Part shown: positions 1 to 9,523 of the stretch, one piece after another
Layout: each line of letters begins with the position of its first letter
How positions within the stretch are numbered: the first letter of the stretch is position 1
DNA from: Acetobacteraceae bacterium
GTDB taxonomy: Bacteria; Pseudomonadota; Alphaproteobacteria; Acetobacterales; Acetobacteraceae
Assembly (NCBI GenBank): GCA_027487385.1
Contig: JAIYDS010000042.1
Span: 1-37,969 of the forward strand
DNA: 37,969 nt
Direction: 5' to 3'
Notes under the pieces: generated by a model
The model's database searches: none
Seen by the model: only the letters and a program-made list of their open reading frames with translations
Told to the model about the DNA's origin: nothing
Position numbers and translations under genes: made by a program

Positions 1-237
1 GTCCGCCAGCAGGATGGCAGCACCAAGACCATGATCTTCAACGTGAAGCAGCTGGTCAGCTATGTCAGCCAGTGCATCACGCTCTTCCCCGGCGATGTGA
101 TCTTCACCGGCACGCCGCCCGGCGTGGGCCTCGGCAAGAAGCCCACCCCCTGGTTCCTGAAGGCCGGCCAAGAGGTGAAGGTCGGCATTGCGGGCCTGGG
201 CGAGCAGGTCACGCGCACCGTCGCCTACCAGGGCTGA
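1..237 (+). CDS. Fumarylacetoacetate hydrolase family protein, C-terminal fragment
   Basis: This is the last 78 codons of a gene that enters from the left edge, so its start is not in the window. The reading frame is open from base 1 and ends at TGA 235-237. The fragment carries GDVIFTGTPPGVG, the hallmark C-terminal motif of the FAH fold, followed by the usual closing strand on a Lys-Ala-Gly turn. Family members hydrolyse or decarboxylate acylpyruvate-type substrates with a divalent metal (fumarylpyruvate, oxaloacetate and similar). The metal-binding Glu/Asp residues lie upstream and are not visible, so the substrate cannot be assigned. The following gene starts two bases after this stop, which suggests co-transcription. 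Confidence 0.85.
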   Translation, partial: VRQQDGSTKTMIFNVKQLVSYVSQCITLFPGDVIFTGTPPGVGLGKKPTPWFLKAGQEVKVGIAGLGEQVTRTVAYQG

Positions 238-239
238 GC

Positions 240-815
240 ATGGGCGGCGCCGTCCCCGTCCGATCGCCCGACGAAATCGGGCGTGAAGCGGCCGGGCGGC
301 CCACCGTCCGACCGGCGGCGGGCGAAGCCCAAAGCCCTGAGTCGGCCGGGCTGCCAAGCGTCCGACCGGCGGAGGGCGAAGCCCAAAGCCGCGAGTCGGC
401 CGGGCGGCCAAGCGTCCGACCGGCGGAGGGCGAAGCCCAAAGCCGCGAGTCGGCCGGGCGGCCAAGCGTCATCCTGCAGATGGATTTCGCGACGGCGCCG
501 CCGCCCTACCCGGCGCCCGGGGCGGCGCGCAACGCGCTCCTCCGCCCCCTGGCGCATTCCATCGCCTCCGACACGCCGGGGCTGGTCTGGAAGATCTGGA
601 CCGAGGATGCGGCGGCGGGGCGTGCCGGCGGGCTCTACGCCTTCACCACGCGCGAAGACGCCATGGCCTATCAGGCGATGCACACCGCGCGCGTGACCGC
701 CCGCGGCGCGACCGATATCCGCGCCGTCTTGTGGGACATCAACGCCGAGCTCTCGGCCATCACCCGTGGCCTGCCCGGTGATGCCTCGGAAGGCCTCGCC
801 CAGCGGGAGGCGTGA
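240..815 (+). CDS. YdhR-type putative monooxygenase with repeat-derived N-terminal extension
   Basis: The protein has 191 residues. Residues from about 78 on match the small E. coli YdhR family (dimeric ferredoxin-like alpha/beta barrel, putative monooxygenase): a short LQMDF strand, then PGLVWKIWTED, GGLYAF, MHTARV and a final IRAVLWDIN. A normal YdhR protein is about 100 residues and begins almost at that first strand. Residues 7-76 are instead made of a degenerate and three near-perfect 18-residue repeats (consensus VRPAEGEAQSRESAGRPS) encoded by a 54-base tandem array. ATG 240 is chosen because it lies two bases after the upstream stop and keeps the repeats in frame; an internal start at ATG 481 would give a YdhR core without repeats and cannot be excluded. 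No strong Shine-Dalgarno is visible at either start. The tail is low-complexity, charged and probably disordered. Confidence 0.75.
   Translation: MGGAVPVRSPDEIGREAAGRPTVRPAAGEAQSPESAGLPSVRPAEGEAQSRESAGRPSVRPAEGEAQSRESAGRPSVILQMDFATAPPPYPAPGAARNALLRPLAHSIASDTPGLVWKIWTEDAAAGRAGGLYAFTTREDAMAYQAMHTARVTARGATDIRAVLWDINAELSAITRGLPGDASEGLAQREA
257..466 (+). repeat. 54-base tandem repeat array 1 (in-frame, 5' end of YdhR-like gene)
   Basis: Three 54-base units start at 305, 359 and 413, preceded by a degenerate 48-base copy from 257. Each unit begins CGTCCGACCGGCGG and contains GGGCGAAGCCC and GTCGGCCGGGCGGCC. Copies 2 and 3 contain no stop codon in any of the six frames, and 54 is a multiple of three, so copy-number change never shifts frame. 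The degenerate copy holds its own perfect 7-base hairpin (265-271 with 277-283, loop CGAAA). The array is a diverged relative of the array at 36,991. There are no unique spacers, so it is not a CRISPR. Confidence 0.95.
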
Positions 816-872
816 CCTTCGCCTTGGTTCTGTGGCAGGAATGAGATGTGGAGCGTTGGGAGGAGGTCCGGG

Positions 873-1604
873 GTGCTGATCGAAGCTGGTGAAAGCTGTG
901 TGGTGCTCAACCGCGGCGCCTCCCTGCGCGGAGATGCGCCGGCAGCCGGCCGGGCCGTCCTCCTCACGGGCAATCCCCGCGGCGGCACGACCTTCGTGGC
1001 CAGCGTGGCACATCACCTGGGCATCCCGCTCGGCAAGAGCCAGCCGCGCTATGAGGACCGCAAGCTCCGCCAATTGCTGATCGGCGATGAACCCAATCAC
1101 GCGAGGCTCGCCGAGACGATCCGCGACCGTGAGGCCAGCAACGCGCTTTGGGGCTGGAAGCTGCCGGGCATTGTCCAGCATTTCGACCTGGTGGACAGCA
1201 TGGTGCAGCGGCCGATCTATGTGATCGTCTTCAAGGATCCGCTCTCCATCGCCATGCGGAAATTCAACCGCGGCGACCAGCGGCTGGTGGGCGGTCTGCA
1301 ATCCGCGCTGCTCTACGCGCAGCGGATGGTGAATTTCATCGCGACGACGGAGCGGGAATGCGTCCTCGTCTCTTTCGAGAAGGCCGTGCGCAAGCAGGGC
1401 GACTTCATCCGCACCTTGGCAAGCGTGACGGGAATCGAGGTGGATGACGCCCGCGTGGCTGCGATCGAGGCGGCGGTTCGGCACGATAGCTTCCTGTACG
1501 ACCGCAAGCCCGCCCCCGCCGCACCCGAGGCCCCGCCGATCGAAGACGACGCCAAGGCGCGGCGCAAGCGCCGCAAGGAACAGGCCGAAAAAGCCGCCGC
1601 CTGA
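873..1604 (+). CDS. Sulfotransferase-like P-loop protein
   Basis: The protein has 243 residues from GTG 873, chosen because a strong ribosome binding site (GGGAGGAGG, 858-866) sits six bases before it; an in-frame ATG at 846 would add nine residues. Near the N-terminus is LLTGNPRGGTTF, the 5'-phosphosulfate-binding P-loop of PAPS-dependent sulfotransferases. A later IVFKDPLSIAMRKF segment fits the 3'-phosphate-binding R/K-DP...S motif. The C-terminal 35 residues are Pro/Ala/Glu-rich and then strongly basic, and are probably disordered. The family transfers sulfate from PAPS to hydroxyl or amine acceptors; the acceptor cannot be inferred here. It belongs to the same broad class as the pair at 4,253-5,922 but is clearly divergent from them. 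Confidence 0.7.
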   Translation: MLIEAGESCVVLNRGASLRGDAPAAGRAVLLTGNPRGGTTFVASVAHHLGIPLGKSQPRYEDRKLRQLLIGDEPNHARLAETIRDREASNALWGWKLPGIVQHFDLVDSMVQRPIYVIVFKDPLSIAMRKFNRGDQRLVGGLQSALLYAQRMVNFIATTERECVLVSFEKAVRKQGDFIRTLASVTGIEVDDARVAAIEAAVRHDSFLYDRKPAPAAPEAPPIEDDAKARRKRRKEQAEKAAA

Positions 1605-1774
1605 GGGGCTGGCACAGCTGCGGATCGTGGCAGCCGGCCGCAATCGCCCTCAATCCGCCGCGCCTGCCCTCAAGAGACCTTGGCGGCGCCCAAGCCCCGG
1701 CACAGGCGGCGCGCAAATTCCTCCTCACACGAAGCCCACCCCGGGCAACGTGGTTCCCCAAGGAGGAACATTCC

Positions 1775-2068
1775 ATGGTCCAGACTTTCCGCCCCGCTTT
1801 CCTGACCCTCGCGCTGCTGGTCGGCACGGCCCCGGCCTTCGCCCAGGGTGTGAGCACCACCACGCCGGCCCCGGTCGCAAGCGGCACGCAGCGCCCCGTC
1901 GCCGCGGCCCCCGCGACGCCCGCGAACCCGACCGGCCAGGTCACCACGCGCCCGGCGACGCCCGCCCAGGGCAGCGCCCCAGGGACGGCGCAGGCGCCCG
2001 CCCGCCCGGCGCAGCCCGCCGGCACCGCCGCCACCACCCCGGCGCCGACCGCGCCCCGCACCAACTGA
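1775..2068 (+). CDS. Small secreted Ala/Pro/Thr-rich protein
   Basis: The protein has 97 residues. It begins with a classic Sec signal peptide: MVQTFRP, a hydrophobic stretch and a likely signal peptidase I site after APAFA. The mature part (about 75 residues) is almost entirely Ala, Pro, Thr, Gly and Gln, with no recognisable domain, and looks disordered. The start is well supported by AAGGAGGAA at 1,760-1,768. I do not recognise a family. Composition resembles periplasmic or cell-envelope low-complexity linkers. Two hairpins follow, so it is probably a single-gene transcription unit. Antisense frames here are open only because of GC content. Confidence 0.7.
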   Translation: MVQTFRPAFLTLALLVGTAPAFAQGVSTTTPAPVASGTQRPVAAAPATPANPTGQVTTRPATPAQGSAPGTAQAPARPAQPAGTAATTPAPTAPRTN

Positions 2069-2086
2069 GCGGCGCGGCCTGACCAT

Positions 2087-2116
2087 CCGGCCGGCCCTCA
2101 CCGCAAGGCCGGCCGG
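2087..2116 (+). terminator. Perfect 10-bp GC hairpin after the small secreted protein gene
   Basis: CCGGCCGGCC (2,087-2,096) pairs perfectly with GGCCGGCCGG (2,107-2,116) around a 10-base loop, 19 bases past the stop codon. It lacks a T-tract and may act with the T-tract terminator just downstream or as an mRNA-stabilising 3' structure. Confidence 0.55.
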
Positions 2117-2140
2117 CCTCTCTCTCCCAGAATCGACTCG

Positions 2141-2175
2141 CCCTCCCTGGCTCACCCCGGGGAGGGTCTTTTTTT
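2141..2175 (+). terminator. Rho-independent terminator
   Basis: CCCTCCC (2,141-2,147) pairs with GGGAGGG (2,160-2,166) and is followed directly by TCTTTTTTT (2,167-2,175). This is the clearest intrinsic terminator in the window and separates the small secreted protein gene from acs. Confidence 0.85.
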
Positions 2176-2260
2176 GTGCCGCGCGCCGTGACATTGACGC
2201 AGCGCAACGCGGCGTGCGGTGATCCTCCCCAAACACGCCCGGTTGAGGAAGGAAACGCCC

Positions 2261-4198
<1,938 letters not shown>

Positions 4199-4203
4199 CA
4201 CGC

Positions 4204-4246
4204 TCCAGGGCGCTGCCCTGGACCCGCCGGGGCCGAGAGGCCCCGG
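4204..4246. terminator. Double hairpin at a convergent junction (acs / sulfotransferase)
   Basis: Two hairpins in series lie between the convergent genes: TCCAGGGC/GCCCTGGA (4,204-4,211 with 4,215-4,222, triloop) and CCGGGGCC-GAGA-GGCCCCGG (4,227-4,246, GNRA tetraloop). There is no T-tract. The same arrangement recurs at 20,463, and its second hairpin at 12,018, each between convergent genes, so it probably acts as a bidirectional terminator or 3'-end stabiliser. Confidence 0.7.
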
Positions 4247-4252
4247 ACCTCG

Positions 4253-5014
4253 TCAGTCGTATGTCGCCTTGACGAGGGGGTCGTCGATCGCCTTGAGAAA
4301 CTCCAGGAACCACGCATAGCGGGCGGTCAGTGCCGCGATCGTCTCGGGCCGCAATTCCTCGCGGTGGCGGCCGGGGGCGGTGTCGGCGCCCGGCCAGTGC
4401 TGCCCCACCCAGAAGCGGTTTCCCGCCAGATTCTCCACACGCTCGCGCTCCAGCGCCTTCCGCTGCGGGCGCTCCAGCCCCTGCACCGTGCCGCCGAAGA
4501 ACGCCGCGAGCCGTTCGGCCACCAGGTCGAAATGCAGGCAATACATGGCGTAGCCGATGAAGAGCCGGTCCGGCGGGGCGATCCGCCGCGCCGCCTCCAA
4601 TATGCCCCGCAGATAGGCCGTGTTGTCCACCCGCAGCGCGAAGGCATCCATCCCCTCGGCCGCCACCCGCGCCCGCCGCGCCGCCGTCTCTTCGGCGCTC
4701 TCCTGCGGACTGGGATGCGAGAATTGCCAATGATACTGGTTGCAGACGAGATCCCGTGGGTCCCGCGCGTTCAGGATGAAGCGGTAGGCGCCGAGCCGCA
4801 TGCGATGATTGAAACGCTCGGGCGCATTGAAGAGGATCAGATGGTCGGCGGGCGGCGGTACGGCTTGCGGCAGTTCGGCCATCCGCCCCTCGCGGTGGAA
4901 TTCATCCACCCATCGCAGCGGGCGGAAGGCCGGGCCCGCCACGGCGACGGCACTGCGAAACAGCGAGCCCGTGCCGCTGGTGGGCGTGGAAAGGAGAATC
5001 ACGCTGCGCGCCAT
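4253..5014 (-). CDS. Sulfotransferase-like protein (paralogue B)
   Basis: The protein has 253 residues. The N-terminus VILLSTPTSGTGSLFRS is a P-loop of the sulfotransferase/PAPS type. FILNARDPRDLVCNQYHWQF in the middle corresponds to the 3'-phosphate-binding R-DPRD region common in Stf0/sulfotransferase-like proteins. The protein has exactly the same length as the next gene upstream on this strand and is closely similar along its whole length (MARSVI start, ARRIAPPDR, GADTAPGRHR, LRPET), so the pair arose by tandem duplication. It ends close to the convergent acs gene with a double hairpin between. No signal peptide or membrane segment is apparent. The substrate is unknown; a carbohydrate or lipid acceptor is possible. 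Confidence 0.7.
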   Translation of the reverse strand: MARSVILLSTPTSGTGSLFRSAVAVAGPAFRPLRWVDEFHREGRMAELPQAVPPPADHLILFNAPERFNHRMRLGAYRFILNARDPRDLVCNQYHWQFSHPSPQESAEETAARRARVAAEGMDAFALRVDNTAYLRGILEAARRIAPPDRLFIGYAMYCLHFDLVAERLAAFFGGTVQGLERPQRKALERERVENLAGNRFWVGQHWPGADTAPGRHREELRPETIAALTARYAWFLEFLKAIDDPLVKATYD

Positions 5015-5160
5015 AAGCGCCCGATAAGCCGGCGGCCCGCCGGAGGCAAATCGCGGACGCGCGCCGGTCTTGGATCGGCGCGAATGGCGCCGGCGATCCG
5101 CGGCACCGCCGGCTGGAGACTCAGTACCTGCGGCGGCTGGTGACCGGGCAGGGACGGAAT

Positions 5161-5922
5161 TCAGGCATAGGTCTCCGCCATGCGCGGATCATCCAGGTGG
5201 CGCAGGAAGTCGAGGAACCAGCGATAGCGCTGGGTGAGGAGGTGGCAGGTCTCGGGTCGCAATTCGCGGCGATGGCGGCCAGGCGCGGTGTCCGCGCCCT
5301 CCCACTTCTGCCCGACCCAGGCCGGGTTGTCCAAGAGATTGACCACCCGCTCCCGCTCCACCGCCGCGCGCCGCTCCGGGGGCAGGCTTTCCAGGGGCGT
5401 CCCGAGGAATCCCGCCGCGCGCTCGGTCGCCTCTTCGAAATGCTGGCAATAGAAGGCGTAGCCGATAAAGACCCGATCGGGCGGCGCGATCCGGCGCGCC
5501 ACGTCAAAAAAGCCCCGCAGGAGCGGATCGAGATTTTGGGACTGGACCCAGGCATCGATCCCCTGGGCTGCGACCTGCGCGCGCCGGGCCTCGTCCTCCG
5601 CGGGCGTGGTGCCGGGCAAGGGGTGCACGAATTGCCAGTGATACTGGTTGCACAACAGGTCGCGCGGGTCCCGGGCATTCAGGATGAAGCGGTAATGGCT
5701 GAGCCGCGTGTCCCGGTTGAAATGGGCGGGCGCATTGTGCATCACCAGCCGGTCCTCGGTGGGGGGCACCTCGCTTGCCACCAGATCCATGCGCTGTGCG
5801 GCGTAGCGCTCCTGCACCCATCCCAGGGGGCGATAGCTTCCACGCGCCAGATTGGTCAGAACCCGCCACATGGAGCCCGTCGCGCTGGTCGGGGTGCTGA
5901 AAAAAATCACGCTGCGCGCCAT
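5161..5922 (-). CDS. Sulfotransferase-like protein (paralogue A)
   Basis: The protein has 253 residues from ATG 5922; the frame stays open another 33 codons upstream, but MARSVIFFSTPTSATGS aligns exactly with the start of its paralogue, which fixes the start. It carries the P-loop-like TPTSATGSMW and the internal ARDPRDLLCNQYHWQF. Compared with the downstream paralogue, the Gly before Thr in the loop is Ala, a conservative change that may or may not affect PAPS binding. A 146-base gap separates the two genes and holds no obvious terminator, so both may be expressed from one promoter in the 5,923-6,032 region, which they share divergently with the MFS gene. Confidence 0.7.
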   Translation of the reverse strand: MARSVIFFSTPTSATGSMWRVLTNLARGSYRPLGWVQERYAAQRMDLVASEVPPTEDRLVMHNAPAHFNRDTRLSHYRFILNARDPRDLLCNQYHWQFVHPLPGTTPAEDEARRAQVAAQGIDAWVQSQNLDPLLRGFFDVARRIAPPDRVFIGYAFYCQHFEEATERAAGFLGTPLESLPPERRAAVERERVVNLLDNPAWVGQKWEGADTAPGRHRRELRPETCHLLTQRYRWFLDFLRHLDDPRMAETYA

Positions 5923-6032
5923 CGCGGGTAGATGGCGCAGGGCGGCCGTGCGAGCAAGCCATCGGCCCGGCTTACCCAGACGTAACGCGCCATGGCTTGC
6001 CGGAAGCCCGTCTCCGCCCATTCTGCCTGGGC

Positions 6033-7190
6033 ATGCTCCATCATCGCCACAACGCCCTGATCCTCACCTTCGCGCTGGCAGGCTTCGTCTCGGCCTTCGC
6101 CACCCGCCTGACGGATCCGCTGGTGGCGGTGATCGCGCTGGATTTCGAAGCCGATCCGGCGCGCGTCGCCCTGCTCGCCACCTGCTTCGCCCTGCCCTAT
6201 GCGCTGGTGCAGCCGGTGCTCGGGCCAGTGGCGGACGCGCTGGGCAAGCGGCGGATCATCGCCTTCGCCCTGGCCTTCCAGGCGATCTTCCTGATGGCTT
6301 CGGCCCTGGCGCCGACGCTGCTGCTCCTCCTGCTGCTGCGGGTGCTGACCGGTGCGGCTGGCGGCGGCATATTTCCCGTCACCCTGGCCCTGTTCGGTGA
6401 CCGCGTCCCCCTGGCCGAGCGCCAGGTGGCGATCAGCCGCTTCCTGGCCTGCGCCATCGCGGGGCAGATGGTGGGCGGCGCCATCGCCGGCCTGCTGGAG
6501 CCCCTGATCGGCTGGCGTGGCATCCTGCTGCTCTGCGGCGCGCTGACCTTCCTCGCCATGGCGATCGTGCTGCGCGACCGCACGCCCGAGCCGCGCGGCC
6601 GGCTGAACTTCGCCGATTCGGTGGCGCGCTATCGCTTCCTGCTGACATATCGCCCGGCGCTGACCCTCTTCTGGGCCGTCGGCATCGAGGGGATGCTGGT
6701 CTTTGGCGGCTTCCCCTATTTCGCCAACCACCTGGCCGAGACCGGCCTGGGCGGCACGCGGGAGGCCGGCTTCACCGTCGCCGCCTTCGGCCTTGGCGGC
6801 TTTCTTTACGCCGGCCTCGCGCCACTGCTGGTGGCGCGGCTGGGCTCACGGCGCATGATGCGCCTGGGTGGCGGCCTGGCCGGAGCGGGCCTTGGGGGCC
6901 TCGCTCTCGCGCCCTCCGCCGCGGCCTTCATCGCGGCTGGCGGCCTTCTGGGGCTTGGCTTTTTCATGCTGCACAATTCGCTGCAGACCCGGGTGACCGA
7001 GGTGGCTCCGCAATCGCGGGCCTCGGCGGTCGCGATGCATGCGTTCCATTTCTTCCTCGGCCAAGCCGCCGGGCCGCTGCTGATGGGCTGGGCCCGTGCG
7101 CAAGTCGGCTTCACCCCGGGCATGCTGGTGGCGGCGGGCGGTCTTCTCGCCTTGGGATGGGTGATGGGACGAAAGACGAACAAAGCGTGA
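6033..7190 (+). CDS. MFS transporter
   Basis: The protein has about 385 residues with 12 predicted hydrophobic segments. It is an inner-membrane permease of the major facilitator superfamily; the loop after TM2 reads GPVADALGKRR, the conserved G-x-x-x-D-(R/K)-x-G-R-(R/K) signature, and TM4 begins LRVLTGAAGGG. ATG 6033 is chosen over an in-frame TTG at 5997; neither has a good Shine-Dalgarno. The length and pattern match the DHA1/arabinose-efflux (AraJ-like) type of drug or sugar exporters, but the substrate cannot be read from the sequence. It is divergent from the sulfotransferase pair. Confidence 0.85.
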   Translation: MLHHRHNALILTFALAGFVSAFATRLTDPLVAVIALDFEADPARVALLATCFALPYALVQPVLGPVADALGKRRIIAFALAFQAIFLMASALAPTLLLLLLLRVLTGAAGGGIFPVTLALFGDRVPLAERQVAISRFLACAIAGQMVGGAIAGLLEPLIGWRGILLLCGALTFLAMAIVLRDRTPEPRGRLNFADSVARYRFLLTYRPALTLFWAVGIEGMLVFGGFPYFANHLAETGLGGTREAGFTVAAFGLGGFLYAGLAPLLVARLGSRRMMRLGGGLAGAGLGGLALAPSAAAFIAAGGLLGLGFFMLHNSLQTRVTEVAPQSRASAVAMHAFHFFLGQAAGPLLMGWARAQVGFTPGMLVAAGGLLALGWVMGRKTNKA

Positions 7191-7421
7191 TTCGCGGCGC
7201 CGATTCGCAGGGAGGAAATCCCACCAAATCAGCAGCATGCTCCGATTCGCGCGAACGAAGGGAGATCGGAATGTATTTTGGATCACACCACAACTGCTGG
7301 TATCCGGCCGCCGCATGAGCCACCACTGCGTTCGCGCTTCGTACGGAAATCGCGCCCCGATTCGCAAGCCCTGCCCAGGCCGCCCTATAAGGCCACGCAT
7401 CACGCGAAGGACTCGTCGCCC
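7191..7421 (+). other. 231-base leader between MFS and exchanger genes, relatively AT-richer
   Basis: No gene was found here. The stretch is less GC-rich than its surroundings, has GATTCGC four times (near 7,191, 7,202, 7,244 and 7,360), and contains a 9-base inverted pair, GCGCGAACG at 7,249-7,257 and CGTTCGCGC at 7,329-7,337. A weak promoter-like pair, TTCGCA and TATAAG, lies near 7,361-7,390. It may be a promoter plus structured 5' leader for the exchanger; no known riboswitch consensus was recognised. Confidence 0.4.
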
Positions 7422-8477
7422 ATGAAGCAGGCCATCAACAAGCTGCCCCTCTGGAGCTGGGCTCTTCCGCTGGCCGGCCTGGCCCTGCTCCTGGCCTGGG
7501 GCTCGGGCGCCCCCGCACTCCTGGTCTTCGCCGGCTTGCTGGGGGCCGTCTTCGCTGCCGTCCATCACGCCGAAACCGTCGCCCAGCGCCTGGGCGAGCC
7601 CTTTGGAACCCTGGTCCTCGCCCTATCGGTGACGGTGCTCGAAGCGGGGATGATCGTCTCCATCATGCTGGCGGGGGACAGCCCGACCGTGGCGCGCGAC
7701 AGCATCTTCGCGGCGCTGATGATCGCGTTGAACGGCATCCTGGGCCTTTGCCTCGTTCTTGGGGGCGTGCGGCATTTCGCGCAGAGCTTCCGCCCCGTCG
7801 CGGCCAATGCCCTGCTGGTCGTGCTGATGCCCCTGGCCCTCCTCACCCTGGTGCTGCCGAGCCACACCACGACCACGCCGGGGCCCATCTTCAGCTCACC
7901 GCAGCTGGTCTTCGTCTCGATCATCGCGCTGGCGCTCTATGGCCTGTTTCTCTACGTCCAGCTCGTCCGCCACAGGGCGGATTTCATCGTGGATCATGGC
8001 CTGCATGGCGAACCGCCCAGCGCGGCCGCCGCCTGGGTCGCCTTCGCGCTGCTGCTCTTGTCCCTGTTGGTCGTGATCCTCCTCGCCAAGAAGCTCTCCC
8101 CCACGCTGGAGGCAGGCGTCGCGGCGATCGGCGCCCCCATCTCCGTGGTCGGCATCGTCATCGCCGCCATCGTGCTGCTGCCGGAGGGCATCACGGCGGT
8201 GAAGGCGGCCGCCAGCAACAACATGCAAACGGCGCTGAACCTGGCGCTGGGCTCCATCGTGGCCTGCGTCGGGCTCACCATCCCGGCCGTCGCGGTGGTG
8301 GCGCTCTATCTGGGTGAGCCTCTGCATCTCGGGCTGGACGCCTCGATGACGGTGCTGCTGGGCCTGACCTTCCTGCTGCTGGCGGTCACCATGGGCAGCG
8401 GGCGGACCACCGTGCTGGAGGGCACGGTGCACCTGGCCGTCTTCGTTGCCTTCCTGGTCTTCTCCTTCCTGCCCTGA
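7422..8477 (+). CDS. Ca2+/H+ antiporter family ionic transporter (ChaA-like)
   Basis: The protein has 351 residues and about 11 membrane segments. Two inverted alpha-repeats typical of the Ca2+/cation antiporter (CaCA) family are visible. The first holds GEPFGTLVLALSVTVLEAG and the second holds LLPEGITAVKAAASNNMQTALNLALGS, both with the acidic residue (Glu) expected to bind the cation. A cytoplasmic loop follows the VRHRADF region. E. coli ChaA, which exchanges Ca2+, Na+ or K+ for protons, has a similar length. ATG 7422 is chosen because MKQAINKLPLWSW precedes the first membrane helix; the frame remains open to 7278. The gene converges on the outer-membrane protein gene 14 bases downstream. 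Confidence 0.85.
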   Translation: MKQAINKLPLWSWALPLAGLALLLAWGSGAPALLVFAGLLGAVFAAVHHAETVAQRLGEPFGTLVLALSVTVLEAGMIVSIMLAGDSPTVARDSIFAALMIALNGILGLCLVLGGVRHFAQSFRPVAANALLVVLMPLALLTLVLPSHTTTTPGPIFSSPQLVFVSIIALALYGLFLYVQLVRHRADFIVDHGLHGEPPSAAAAWVAFALLLLSLLVVILLAKKLSPTLEAGVAAIGAPISVVGIVIAAIVLLPEGITAVKAAASNNMQTALNLALGSIVACVGLTIPAVAVVALYLGEPLHLGLDASMTVLLGLTFLLLAVTMGSGRTTVLEGTVHLAVFVAFLVFSFLP

Positions 8478-8491
8478 GGGCAGGAGGGGGC

Positions 8492-9328
8492 TCAGAACTT
8501 CATGTTGAGCGCGATGAAGGGGCCACCCATGTTCAGCTCCTGCACCAAGGCATTGCCGCCCTGGGAGTAGGAGAGGTGACGGTAACCAGCGACCACCCCC
8601 GCCCATCCGGTCGAATAGCCGATCCCACCCTGGACCTGCCAGGTCAGGTCGGACCCGCCGGCGCCGACATCGGCGGCGTAGGGCAGGTAGAAGCCCTGGC
8701 CAAGCACGATCTGGCCGCGCACCCCGATGATGCCGTCCCAGATCTGCTCGCTCGCACTCAGCCGGCCGGTGCGTGTGAAGGTCTCGCCCTGGCGTGAGCC
8801 GGTCACGTCGCTCACGAGCTGCACGTCGGTGCGGCTGCGCAGCGCAAGCACACGAAAGCCCGCCTGCAGGTCCAGGTTGCCCCAGGCCCCTTCGAGAACC
8901 GTATAGCCGGGCGCGAGCGTCCAGAGCGTGTTGGTCAACCGGGTTTGCGTGCCGAGATTGGCCGAGGCCTGGACGCGGCCGGACGCGCCGAAATCCACAC
9001 TGCGCACCTGGCTCGATTGGCTGCCAAGGTCGAGATAGAGCAGGTCCGTCGCCAGGGTGAAGCGGCCAAGCCGCGCCTCGGCCCCGAAGGTCAGGCCGAA
9101 TTTCAGCGCATCCACGATGTTCTGGGCGTCGACATTCACATTGGCCGAGGTGTTGTCCCGCGGGCCGTAACGCAGTTCACCGCTGAGGGTCGGCACCCAG
9201 AGATAAGGGGTGAGCGAAAAGCGCCAGCCGGGATCCGTGGTGGAGGGGACCGTCTGGGCCTGGGCAGGGCCGTTGCAGGCAAGCACGCCCAGGATGGCGC
9301 CGGTCACGAGGCGCGCACTGCGGATCAT
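8492..9328 (-). CDS. Outer-membrane beta-barrel protein with signal peptide
   Basis: The protein has 278 residues from ATG 9328; the frame is open 17 codons further but MIRSARLVTGAILGVLAC with an AQA cleavage site is a proper Sec signal peptide. The mature part starts with WRFSLTPYLWVPTLSGEL, alternating polar and aromatic residues, and ends in ALNMKF, the terminal Phe signature recognised by the BAM machinery. Alternating amphipathic strands run throughout. It resembles the general porin-like/OmpW-like barrel proteins annotated only as outer membrane protein. Transport or adhesion role is unknown. Confidence 0.75.
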   Translation of the reverse strand: MIRSARLVTGAILGVLACNGPAQAQTVPSTTDPGWRFSLTPYLWVPTLSGELRYGPRDNTSANVNVDAQNIVDALKFGLTFGAEARLGRFTLATDLLYLDLGSQSSQVRSVDFGASGRVQASANLGTQTRLTNTLWTLAPGYTVLEGAWGNLDLQAGFRVLALRSRTDVQLVSDVTGSRQGETFTRTGRLSASEQIWDGIIGVRGQIVLGQGFYLPYAADVGAGGSDLTWQVQGGIGYSTGWAGVVAGYRHLSYSQGGNALVQELNMGGPFIALNMKF

Positions 9329-9523
9329 GGAGGTCTTGTTCCTTCTGGTCGCTCTTTTCGGGCCTGGCGCCTTGCGCACCGGCCCATCCCGTCCATCGCA
9401 GCATCATCCAAGACATGGCAAGAAGTCACTAGCGGGGTGTGGGGAAGCCCTATCCCGAATAGGCAAGACCCGGGGCTCCCCCGTGCCCTGGCCTCGTCCA
9501 GCGGCGAAGGGCATGATCGGCGC

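Noticed and set aside
257..466. Regular repeat array as a possible CRISPR.
   Set aside because: Units abut with no unique spacers, no cas gene is present, and the units are in frame with a protein.
225..1643. 472-codon minus-strand open frame crossing the first repeat array and the sulfotransferase-like gene.
   Set aside because: Open only because repeat array 1 and GC-rich codons lack stops; no domain is visible, and the plus-strand YdhR and P-loop signatures are clear.
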